Assembly (NCBI GenBank): GCA_017541365.1
Contig: JAFXZF010000102.1
Location: forward strand, 1-5,993
Origin: Prevotella sp.
GTDB taxonomy: Bacteria; Bacteroidota; Bacteroidia; Bacteroidales; Bacteroidaceae
Reading direction: 5' to 3'
Length of the DNA: 5,993 nt
Under the pieces are notes generated by a model that ran no database searches, was not told the DNA's origin, and saw nothing but the letters and a program-made list of their open reading frames with translations. Each line of letters begins with the position of its first letter. Positions within the stretch are counted from its first letter, which is position 1. Both the position numbers and the translations under genes were made by a program. Shown here piece by piece: positions 1 to 5,602 of this stretch.

Positions 1-141
1 TCCAGGCAATCTCTTATGGTTCAGCCTGTAACGGAATCCCCTACTCCACAGCCATCGTCGCACAATCATCTCCGGTTTCGTGTCCTTGCCGTGGATTGCC
101 GCCATGTTGCTATGCCGCTGCTGTGGGGTGAGTTTATCCAT
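1..141 (-). CDS. vsr: Very short patch repair (Vsr) DNA mismatch endonuclease, N-terminal 47 codons, cut by the window edge
   Basis: Reading the minus strand from ATG at 141 gives an unbroken frame to base 1. It begins MDKLTPQQRHSNMAAI and continues through GKDTKPE, a WLWSRGFRYR segment and NHKRLPG. This is the conserved N-terminus of Vsr: a helix with an R-x-x-N-M-x-A-I core, then K-x-T-x-x-E, then the (L)PG that precedes the catalytic PD region, which lies outside the window. Vsr nicks beside T:G mismatches left by deamination of 5-methylcytosine and starts short-patch repair in the cytoplasm, so these genes normally accompany a DNA cytosine methyltransferase. The ATG lies 10 bases beyond the stop of the HpaII-like restriction gene, which suggests one transcript and perhaps translational coupling. 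An internal ATG at codon 13 would cut into the conserved helix, so the first ATG is preferred. The fragment is richer in GC (about 53 % in the first 60 bases) than the neighbouring restriction gene. The family call is firm; whether the full gene is intact cannot be seen. Confidence 0.9.
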   Translation of the reverse strand, partial: MDKLTPQQRHSNMAAIHGKDTKPEMIVRRWLWSRGFRYRLNHKRLPG

Positions 142-166
142 AAGATTTTTTTTATCTAAATCTTAT
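140..166 (-). repeat. 9-bp perfect inverted repeat across the restriction-gene stop and vsr start
   Basis: ATAAGATTT at 140-148 pairs exactly with AAATCTTAT at 158-166, leaving a 9-base loop. In the minus-strand mRNA the stem covers the last sense codons of the restriction gene, its stop codon lies in the loop, and the far arm takes in two bases of the vsr start codon (139-141). The stem is almost all A-U, so it would be weak. Ribosomes finishing the upstream frame would open it, which would fit coupling of vsr translation to the upstream gene. That role is inference; the symmetry itself is seen directly. Confidence 0.45.
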
Positions 167-880
167 TTGGAAATTAATTGCAATAAAAATTTCATCTCCT
201 TTCTTGTATAAATAACCAAAGTCTCCTTTCTTTCCATGACATCCTTTTTTCACGTCTGCCCGTTCCTTGTCTGTTAACAGTCTCTGCTCATTCACGTAGC
301 ATTTTCCCTCGGCTACGGCAATTTCCTTCAGCTCGCCTCTGTCAGGACGGTCAAAAAAAGTATGTTTGAAAAGATAATTCTCGAAGACATCGTCCGACAT
401 AGCACGATAGTAGAGCATCTCACCATCCTTGTCAACATCAATATATCCTCCTGTAAGCATCTTTCTGCCATTCCACTCCTTTGAAGCTGTCATTCCTGCA
501 AATGATGCAAACAAGAAGGCTTTAAACTTGGCTGCATAGAAAATATTCGGATTCCTTACTCCCAATGGATTTATTTCTGCCAATTTCTCACATGTATCTG
601 CAACAGTGTTTGCTGACTTCGAAGTTATATACCCAACTCGTAGTAGCATAGTGTATTGCAGTATCTCGTCCATGCGTGAATCCACCATATTGATGTTTTG
701 TTCAAACACATCGTTTCTGCATCCTGCATACTCCATTGAATAGTCTTGCCTTATGGTGCCAATCATTGCAGTTAGCGAGTCTAAAGCATTAATCCTATGC
801 ATATCTCCGTTATCTGTTCTGGCAGTGCTGATATATTGATCCTTTTTGCTTTCACTGATGCTATTCAAATTTCCTCGCAA
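152..880 (-). CDS. HpaII-family type II restriction endonuclease, C-terminal part only (probable N-terminally truncated remnant)
   Basis: The frame is open from just after a TGA at 887-889 to TAA at 152. Numbered from the TTG at 880 it has 242 codons. Family features I recognise are VFEQNINMVDS (58-68, the F-x-x-N-L-x-x-I-D-S-like block), EINPLG (102-107), a Y-x-x-K-x-K-x-F-L-F segment with AGM (115-130), TGGYIDVDKDGEMLYY (143-158), FENYLFKHT (166-174), and the closing FGYLYKK ... NFQIRF (221-241), which matches the family's ending G-x-x-Y-x-x-x-x-x-x-Y-I-x-L-N-L-Q-I-R-F. HpaII-type enzymes cleave CCGG when unmethylated; the specificity of this copy is unknown. Full-length members are about 350 residues, with an N-terminal KGEWSE motif and, as I recall, an F-S-I-K-S-containing catalytic region. 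Both are absent here, and nothing in the 95 bases upstream encodes them. The start is uncertain: the TTG overlaps the promoter, so translation probably begins downstream. The first ATG is at 802, giving 216 residues. Hand counts give about 30-47 % GC per line, below the flanks. It sits 10 bases ahead of vsr. It is likely inactive as a nuclease; a shorter functional variant cannot be excluded. Confidence 0.78.
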   Translation of the reverse strand: MRGNLNSISESKKDQYISTARTDNGDMHRINALDSLTAMIGTIRQDYSMEYAGCRNDVFEQNINMVDSRMDEILQYTMLLRVGYITSKSANTVADTCEKLAEINPLGVRNPNIFYAAKFKAFLFASFAGMTASKEWNGRKMLTGGYIDVDKDGEMLYYRAMSDDVFENYLFKHTFFDRPDRGELKEIAVAEGKCYVNEQRLLTDKERADVKKGCHGKKGDFGYLYKKGDEIFIAINFQIRFR

Positions 881-908
881 AGTTAATCATTATTTTTCTT
901 TTCGCAAA
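878..908 (-). promoter_or_regulatory. Bacteroidetes-type promoter (-33 TTTG, 19-base spacer, -7 TAACTTTG) for the restriction-vsr unit
   Basis: On the minus strand TTTG (908-905) is followed after exactly 19 bases by TAACTTTG (885-878), matching the Bacteroidetes primary-sigma consensus TTTG / N19-21 / TAnnTTTG. Transcription would begin several bases downstream, near 870. That places the TTG at 880 inside the promoter and argues against it as the translation start. No matching gene lies on the plus strand. The site would drive the truncated restriction gene and vsr. The -33 box also lies in a 10-bp inverted repeat. Confidence 0.65.
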
Positions 909-915
909 AGAAAAA
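893..915. repeat. Perfect 10-bp inverted repeat overlapping the -33 box
   Basis: TTTTTCTTTT (893-902) and AAAAGAAAAA (906-915) are exact reverse complements around the 3-base centre CGC. The repeat covers the -33 element (905-908) of the promoter that reads into the restriction gene and fills part of its spacer. It could be an operator for a regulator of the restriction-modification unit, or an A/T-rich bidirectional hairpin between the pectate lyase transcript and the restriction unit. The arms are low-complexity T/A tracts with one C/G pair, so function is uncertain. Confidence 0.4.
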
Positions 916-975
916 GGGAAAAATGTGGATTTTGGAGAATCTTGCTCCTTTTGCTTAATGGGGATGAGGGTAGAG

Positions 976-1131
976 TTATTCTTTTTCGAACTCTATATCC
1001 ATAGACTGCGGTGCACCCCACCCTCCTTCGCCTGCGGTGTTGTCAGGGTCGATAGGGAGCGAGTCGGTGAGCAGACTCGCTGGTCGCAGAAGGAAAACCT
1101 TGATGTTTGGTGCCAAATATGTTGTTTTCAT
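976..1131 (-). CDS. 51-residue Bacteroidales small protein of unknown function, downstream of the pectate lyase
   Basis: ATG at 1129-1131 opens a frame of 51 codons ending in TAA at 976-978. The protein starts MKTTYLAPNIKVFLLRPAS, has a Pro/Asp/Gly-rich middle (LPIDPDNTAGEGG) and ends MDIEFEKE. This layout (M-K-K/T-T/V-Y-x-x-P, then a hydrophobic stretch, a disordered acidic middle and a charged tail) is common among unannotated 50-80-residue proteins in Prevotella and Bacteroides, often next to exported-protein genes. It has no long membrane segment, signal cleavage site or cysteine. The start lies 13 bases after the pectate lyase stop, so the two are probably co-transcribed. An 8-bp inverted repeat (1058-1065 and 1074-1081) lies inside it. 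I assign no function. The support is the family-like N-terminus, the start and stop placement and the tight spacing; chance is the alternative. Confidence 0.72.
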   Translation of the reverse strand: MKTTYLAPNIKVFLLRPASLLTDSLPIDPDNTAGEGGWGAPQSMDIEFEKE

Positions 1132-1144
1132 TGCTGTATATCCT

Positions 1145-4100
1145 TTACTTTATGATTATTTTGCCGTCAGAGATGTAAGCGCCATGCTTATGTGGAACTC
1201 CATGAAGTCTGCGTCCGTCAAGGGTGAAAGACTTACCCCTACCCTCTCTGTGAGAGAGGTAGTTGTCGTTCTCCTTTATGCCGCCTATATCCGTCGCCTC
1301 CTCAAATGCAAGTGGTATAACCTGAAGGTTATTGGTAGTACCGTTGAGGTATGCCTTGTGCATGAGTGCAGCTACCGTGCCATATGCACCAGCCTTGACG
1401 AAGGCTGTCTGTGTGCCGTTGGAGGCGATGACATAAGGATTGGATGCTATAGTGGTGGTGGAAGATGTAACACCCTCAAGTCCTGTAGAGTTTATGTCAG
1501 CTACTTCATCAGTAAAGGTGATAGTGACCTCGTCGCCCTCCTGTGCGCCTCTGAGTACTATGCCGGCACCCTGTGCTATGACGGCATCGGCATCGATGGC
1601 GGTGAGGTGAACCTTGCTGCCGGTATAGTTGGCGGTGCAGGCTGTCACTCCATCACCAGCGACGGTGAAGTTGTACTCGCCGGCATAGGTGCTGTAGCCA
1701 TTCTGTCCGAGGGAGAGGGTCTCAGTGTTGCTGCCGCTGAATGTACCCGAGATGACGATATTGCCATATGCATACGACTTTGGATTTACAGCATTGCTTT
1801 TAGTTCCCGATGCATTGTAGAGTATAATCTTAAGTCCACACTCACCAGTCGTTGCCACAGCTCCCTTTGCTGCGAGGTCATAGGAGTAGTCTGTCCAGTT
1901 CTGGGTGGTGTTGTTGTCGCGTGCAGGGTCGGTAATGCCTTCTCCTTCCTTTGATGCCGAGGTTGTCCCCAATGCTACAGGCTCTGTAGTGTTGGCATCA
2001 TACCACTGTATGGTCATCTTGCCGCCATCTGTGCCGCAACGTGTGGCACGGAAACTTACGCTCTTTGGTGTGAAGGTCACGCCCGTCTTAGGTTTTATAA
2101 GGAACTTCATGGCGAGGGTTTCGCTTTCTGTAGATGAGACGATGTCCTGCTGTATCTTGGTGCTGTACTCTTGAGGTGAGAGTGATGCGCCGCCACTCTT
2201 CATCTCTTGTGTGCCATTGTATGACAGGTCGCTGCCCAGTACTACACGGGTACTCTTTACCATAGCTGCTACGTCGCTCTCCATTGTTGCAGTCTGCTCT
2301 GCAGCACCGCTGTCAAACACCCACGTGATGGTGGGTACGTTGGACACGGTGACGGTGGCTACGGTTGACTGCGCCGTCTTTGTACCAGTGGCATTGCTGT
2401 TGGTAGCGATGCAGTAGAACTGTGCCGAACCTGTAGAGGCAGGTGTGTAGGTGTATGATGAACCGGTGGCACCGCTTATCGCTGCACCATCTTTGTACCA
2501 CTGATAGGAGTAGGCATGTTCGGCAACGATGCTCAGCGTGAGAGACTCGTCGTCAGAGATATTGTAGAGTGATGCGAGGTCGGTCGTTATAGTAGGCGAT
2601 GCTGCATCATTGAGCACGGGATAGTATTCGGTAAACGTCTCAGTGGCATCAGATCTTCCAGCTTTTATATCCGCCTCGACGAGAGAGTTGGCATATACCT
2701 CTATATTCATGTAGTAGCCTTGTACATCAAGGGTGTATGTAGATGCGTCGGAAGCATCATTTTTGTTGAGTCCGTAGTTGTCCTCCCACTCGTCGGGTAT
2801 GCCGTCGCCATCGGTATCAGTCGGTGCGGTACCTGTCAGCGTAGGCCATCCGCCCACATCGCTCTGGGTATCGATGAGTCCGTTGGTGGAACCCTTGGAA
2901 CCAGTGTAGGTAGCAACGCCGTTTCTCATATCGCTCACTACATGGTCATCGATGGCATCGCGTGAATGACTCGCTCCTGCGTAGTTGGCTACCACCTCGT
3001 AGGCTTTGTCGGCGGACTGTACGGATATGGTGTTGTAGTTGAACTGTGACTCGGAGGATTGTGACTTGCTGCTCAGTATGCAGTTGGACTGGAACTGGCT
3101 GAGGCTGTAGTTGCTGTCAAAGGCAATGTTGGTGGTGCTTATGGTAGCAGTAGAGCCATTAACCTTGTTGCCGCTAATATAGAATTTGCCTGGTACGACA
3201 TCTGTCTTGTCCGTACTGTTGCAGTTGCTGCATTGGGTGGTAGGGTTGAGCAGCCTGTTTGGTATATTACTTACGTTTGTTGTGTATGGTCCTGGCTTGT
3301 AGTAATTGTTTATAATATTAAACTCCTTTGCCGCATAACCAGGTTTGTTTTCACCACCGTAAGTGCTGTTGCCACCCCAGTTATAGACTACATTGTTGGT
3401 GTAATCGACAGGACCTGACAGGGTGCTGACGTAACCATGGTCGAAACGTGGGTTGCGCGAGTCATGGTCTGCCAGCAGGTTATGGTGGAAGGAAGCCTTC
3501 TCACCTCCCCATATACCTCCGTAGCCGTGGGTGCCTTTCTCGTGTACGGAGTTGCGCAGTGATTCTGACAGGATGCACCACTGCAGCGTGAAATTTCTGT
3601 TGCCATAGAAGGATCCACACTCATCGGTGCTCCATGACATGGAACAGTGGTCGATGATGATGCCACTGACCTCGGAACCGCTGCCATGATACGAGTTCAG
3701 GGCGTCGTCCTCTATGGGTTGGTCTTCCTCTGCCAAGGCAGAGCCGTTTTTATAATACCTCTTGCCCTCATCGCCCATGCGGAAGCGCAGATAGCGTATG
3801 ATGATGTTGCTGGCTTGAATGGTGACGTTCTGGTCTCTCAGACAGATGCCACCACCAGGTGCTGTCTGACCCAGAATGGTAAGATCGCCGTTGGTTATCT
3901 TTAGAGGTGCCTTAAGTGTTATGGTTCCTGCTACATCGAAAACAATAATACGTGCCCCACTTTGCTTAACAGCATATCGCAGTGTACCAGGAATAGCAGT
4001 TTCTGTGGTATAGCTTGAACTATAGTCTTTGTTGTCACAATAGTCTGCGAGACTTGTAACGTGGTATATGGTGCCACCGCGTCCGCCGGTGACATAGCGT

Positions 4101-4198
4101 CCGTAACCTTCTGCACCAGGAAAGGCAGGGGCAGAGCTGAACTGTGCTGCTGCCATCATGGGCAGCGTGATAAGTAGTGTAGTAAGCAGTTTTTTCAT
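1145..4198 (-). CDS. Secreted multidomain PL1-family pectate lyase with C-terminal type IX-like sorting tail
   Basis: The enzyme cleaves pectate (polygalacturonate) by beta-elimination outside the cytoplasm, normally with Ca2+. ATG at 4198 begins a signal peptide, MKKLLTTLLITLPMMAAA, with cleavage near AAAQ. The frame opens 12 codons earlier at a TTG (4234), but those codons are A-rich leader and would bury the signal peptide. In numbering from that TTG (add 12 to mature-start numbering): FPGAEGYGRYVTGGRGG (38-54) and GTLRYAV (83-89) open the PL1 beta-helix; IIIDHCSMSWSTDE (192-205) holds likely Ca2+-binding Asp residues; DSRNPRFDH (258-266) holds the probable catalytic Arg. The helix runs to about 460. 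Next come a Ca2+-loop DTDGDGIPDEWE (473-484), an Ig-like domain with YQWYKDG (577-583) and FYC (606-608), a beta-sandwich (635-830), a further beta domain (838-975), and the tail SFTLDGRR ... ISDGKIIIK (1002-1029). A REP-like insertion lies just before the tail. It follows the antiporter by 45 bases and precedes a 51-residue gene. No SusC/SusD partner is in view. PL1 is firm; substrate detail is inferred. Confidence 0.95.
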   Translation of the reverse strand: MKKLLTTLLITLPMMAAAQFSSAPAFPGAEGYGRYVTGGRGGTIYHVTSLADYCDNKDYSSSYTTETAIPGTLRYAVKQSGARIIVFDVAGTITLKAPLKITNGDLTILGQTAPGGGICLRDQNVTIQASNIIIRYLRFRMGDEGKRYYKNGSALAEEDQPIEDDALNSYHGSGSEVSGIIIDHCSMSWSTDECGSFYGNRNFTLQWCILSESLRNSVHEKGTHGYGGIWGGEKASFHHNLLADHDSRNPRFDHGYVSTLSGPVDYTNNVVYNWGGNSTYGGENKPGYAAKEFNIINNYYKPGPYTTNVSNIPNRLLNPTTQCSNCNSTDKTDVVPGKFYISGNKVNGSTATISTTNIAFDSNYSLSQFQSNCILSSKSQSSESQFNYNTISVQSADKAYEVVANYAGASHSRDAIDDHVVSDMRNGVATYTGSKGSTNGLIDTQSDVGGWPTLTGTAPTDTDGDGIPDEWEDNYGLNKNDASDASTYTLDVQGYYMNIEVYANSLVEADIKAGRSDATETFTEYYPVLNDAASPTITTDLASLYNISDDESLTLSIVAEHAYSYQWYKDGAAISGATGSSYTYTPASTGSAQFYCIATNSNATGTKTAQSTVATVTVSNVPTITWVFDSGAAEQTATMESDVAAMVKSTRVVLGSDLSYNGTQEMKSGGASLSPQEYSTKIQQDIVSSTESETLAMKFLIKPKTGVTFTPKSVSFRATRCGTDGGKMTIQWYDANTTEPVALGTTSASKEGEGITDPARDNNTTQNWTDYSYDLAAKGAVATTGECGLKIILYNASGTKSNAVNPKSYAYGNIVISGTFSGSNTETLSLGQNGYSTYAGEYNFTVAGDGVTACTANYTGSKVHLTAIDADAVIAQGAGIVLRGAQEGDEVTITFTDEVADINSTGLEGVTSSTTTIASNPYVIASNGTQTAFVKAGAYGTVAALMHKAYLNGTTNNLQVIPLAFEEATDIGGIKENDNYLSHREGRGKSFTLDGRRLHGVPHKHGAYISDGKIIIK
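1243..1259. repeat. REP-like palindrome embedded in the pectate lyase gene
   Basis: CCTCTCT (1243-1249) and AGAGAGG (1253-1259) are exact complements around GTG. Together with the preceding CTTACCCCTAC (1232-1242) they resemble the dispersed 'CTCACCCC..CCTCTCC..GGAGAGG' elements found in many Bacteroidetes genomes. Read in frame on the minus strand the element encodes YLSHREGRG (992-1000 in the long numbering), a low-complexity peptide unlike its flanks, at the joint between the last beta domain and the sorting tail. Only one copy is visible, so the repeat-family assignment is recognition, not proof. Confidence 0.5.
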
Positions 4199-4243
4199 AT
4201 ACGTTTTGTGTTTTTGTATTTTTTTTCGTACCAAATTACGTCT

Positions 4244-5578
4244 TTATTCGTCGTGTGCACTCATGTTCTTGATAAACAGATTAACCACACGCTTCGTGAT
4301 GTAGGTGTGGCGGACAGCATGGCGTACCTTGTCTGCAATCGAAGGACCGTGGGATGTGATAGCAGATTCTGTTGCTGCCTTCTCCTGTTCGCGAAGGTCA
4401 ATCTTTGTGCGCAGGCTGTCTGAGGCGTGGTTATAAAGGAACGTATAGCAGGGCAGCGCCGCCTTCATGATATAAGGAGTGAGGAAGGTGGTCACCACAC
4501 TGGATGCTACGATGACAGGATAGATGACAGGATTGAGAACACCCAAACTGGTGCCCAGTGAAGCGATGATGAATGAGAACTCACCTATCTGCACAAACGA
4601 GAAACTGGTCAGCATTGAGTCACGCATCGTCTGACCGCCCCACCAGCAACCCAGGGTGCCAAAGAGAATCATTCCAATGATAATAACCAGGCAGATCAGC
4701 ATGATACTTGGCCAATATTCTGCCAAAGAGGAAGGATCGATGAGCATGCCCACGGATATGAAGAAGATGGCTGCAAAGACATTTTTTAGCGGTGACATCA
4801 GCTTTTCGATACGATGCGACTCAACAGTCTCGGCAAGGATAGAACCCATAACGAAAGCACCGAGCGCGCTACTGAATCCTGCTTCCTCTGCCGTCAGCAC
4901 CATACCCAGGCATAGACCCAAGGCGAGGATGATAAGTGTCTCGTCGTTCAGATGTTTTTTTACTTTGCGTATCAATGTCGGGATAATCAGTATTCCGGTG
5001 ATGAACCATACTGCGAGGGTGATAGCCAGGATAAGCACTTTGTTGAGCAGTTCGGCACCTTCGAACTGATGTCGTATGGCTATACTGGAGAGCAGCACCA
5101 TCAGTACTACTGCCACAACATCCTCCACGATAAGAATACTGGTCGCTCCCTTGACGAAACGCTCCTTTCTCATGCCAGCCTCATCAATTGCCTTCATCAC
5201 GATGGTGGTGCTCGACATGCAAAGCATACCAGCTAGGAAAAGAGAGTTGATCATATCAAGTTCAGCAAACTGTCCCACACCGTAGCCAAAGATCATCATG
5301 CCAACGATGATGGTAAGAGCACCTATAGCCGCCACCTTGCCGCTGCTGATGAGGTTCTTGAGACGGAACTCCAAACCGATGCAGAACAACACGAACAGCA
5401 CGCCGATATCGCCCCATGACTTTACGTTATCTGCATTCACAATGGTCTCGCCATACAGGTACGGACCTACCAAGACTCCTGCAACGATGTAGCCCAGCAC
5501 CACAGGTTGTTTTATCAGCTTAAACAGAAGACTGACCACACCGGCAGTAATCATCAAAATGTATAAATCTTGTACCAT
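4244..5578 (-). CDS. CPA2 (KefB-type) monovalent cation:proton antiporter, membrane domain with short C-terminal tail
   Basis: This inner-membrane exchanger trades K+ or Na+ for H+. The 444-residue frame starts at ATG 5578 (MVQDLYILMITAG) with no reason to prefer a later start. It is almost wholly hydrophobic, with about a dozen membrane helices between residues 5 and 375. CPA2 motifs are GYIVAGVLVGP (29-39), LFVLFCIGLEF (61-71), SSTTIVMKAIDE (122-133), VEDVVAVV (151-158, with the conserved ion-site Asp), GAFVMGSILAE (240-250), FFISVGMLID (272-281) and GEFSFIIASLG (332-342). The hydrophilic tail (about 380-444) is too short for a TrkA/RCK nucleotide-binding domain, so KefB/KefC-style ligand gating is not expected. 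Many Bacteroidales relatives are, as I recall, clearly longer, so C-terminal shortening is possible. It starts 24 bases after the upstream secreted-protein stop, which suggests read-through from that gene. The ion specificity and physiological role cannot be read from the sequence. Confidence 0.94.
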   Translation of the reverse strand: MVQDLYILMITAGVVSLLFKLIKQPVVLGYIVAGVLVGPYLYGETIVNADNVKSWGDIGVLFVLFCIGLEFRLKNLISSGKVAAIGALTIIVGMMIFGYGVGQFAELDMINSLFLAGMLCMSSTTIVMKAIDEAGMRKERFVKGATSILIVEDVVAVVLMVLLSSIAIRHQFEGAELLNKVLILAITLAVWFITGILIIPTLIRKVKKHLNDETLIILALGLCLGMVLTAEEAGFSSALGAFVMGSILAETVESHRIEKLMSPLKNVFAAIFFISVGMLIDPSSLAEYWPSIMLICLVIIIGMILFGTLGCWWGGQTMRDSMLTSFSFVQIGEFSFIIASLGTSLGVLNPVIYPVIVASSVVTTFLTPYIMKAALPCYTFLYNHASDSLRTKIDLREQEKAATESAITSHGPSIADKVRHAVRHTYITKRVVNLFIKNMSAHDE

Positions 5579-5602
5579 ATCACAAAGTAAAAAAATAGAT
5601 TT

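Noticed and set aside
931..953. Possible terminator after the small gene (GGAG ... CTCC stem with nearby T-runs)
   Set aside because: Only four clean base pairs and no T-run immediately after the stem on the minus strand.
1058..1081. 8-bp GC-rich inverted repeat (AGCGAGTC and GACTCGCT) as a terminator
   Set aside because: There is no T-run after it on the minus strand, and it lies inside the 51-codon frame. It may form a stem, but no role is supported.
1037..1954. Plus-strand open frame of 305 codons
   Set aside because: It lies opposite the well-supported pectate lyase, the translation is Cys/Val-rich without family motifs, and it begins opposite the small gene. It is an antisense shadow.
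4199..4234. Extended TTG start of the pectate lyase (12 extra codons)
   Set aside because: It would put a charged, A-rich-encoded extension before a clear signal peptide beginning at ATG 4198.
4199..4243. Promoter for the pectate lyase (TAATTTGG near 4230-4237)
   Set aside because: It matches TAnnTTTG imperfectly and has no TTTG at the right distance. The gap is better described as an A-rich translation leader.
4656..5069. Plus-strand open frame of 137 codons
   Set aside because: It is antisense to conserved antiporter motifs and its Ser/Met/Ile-rich composition reflects the complement of membrane-helix codons.
5579..5602. Promoter for the antiporter (TTACTTTG, 5583-5590)
   Set aside because: It is a partial match lying only a few bases before the ATG with no upstream TTTG box; transcription would begin at or inside the start codon.
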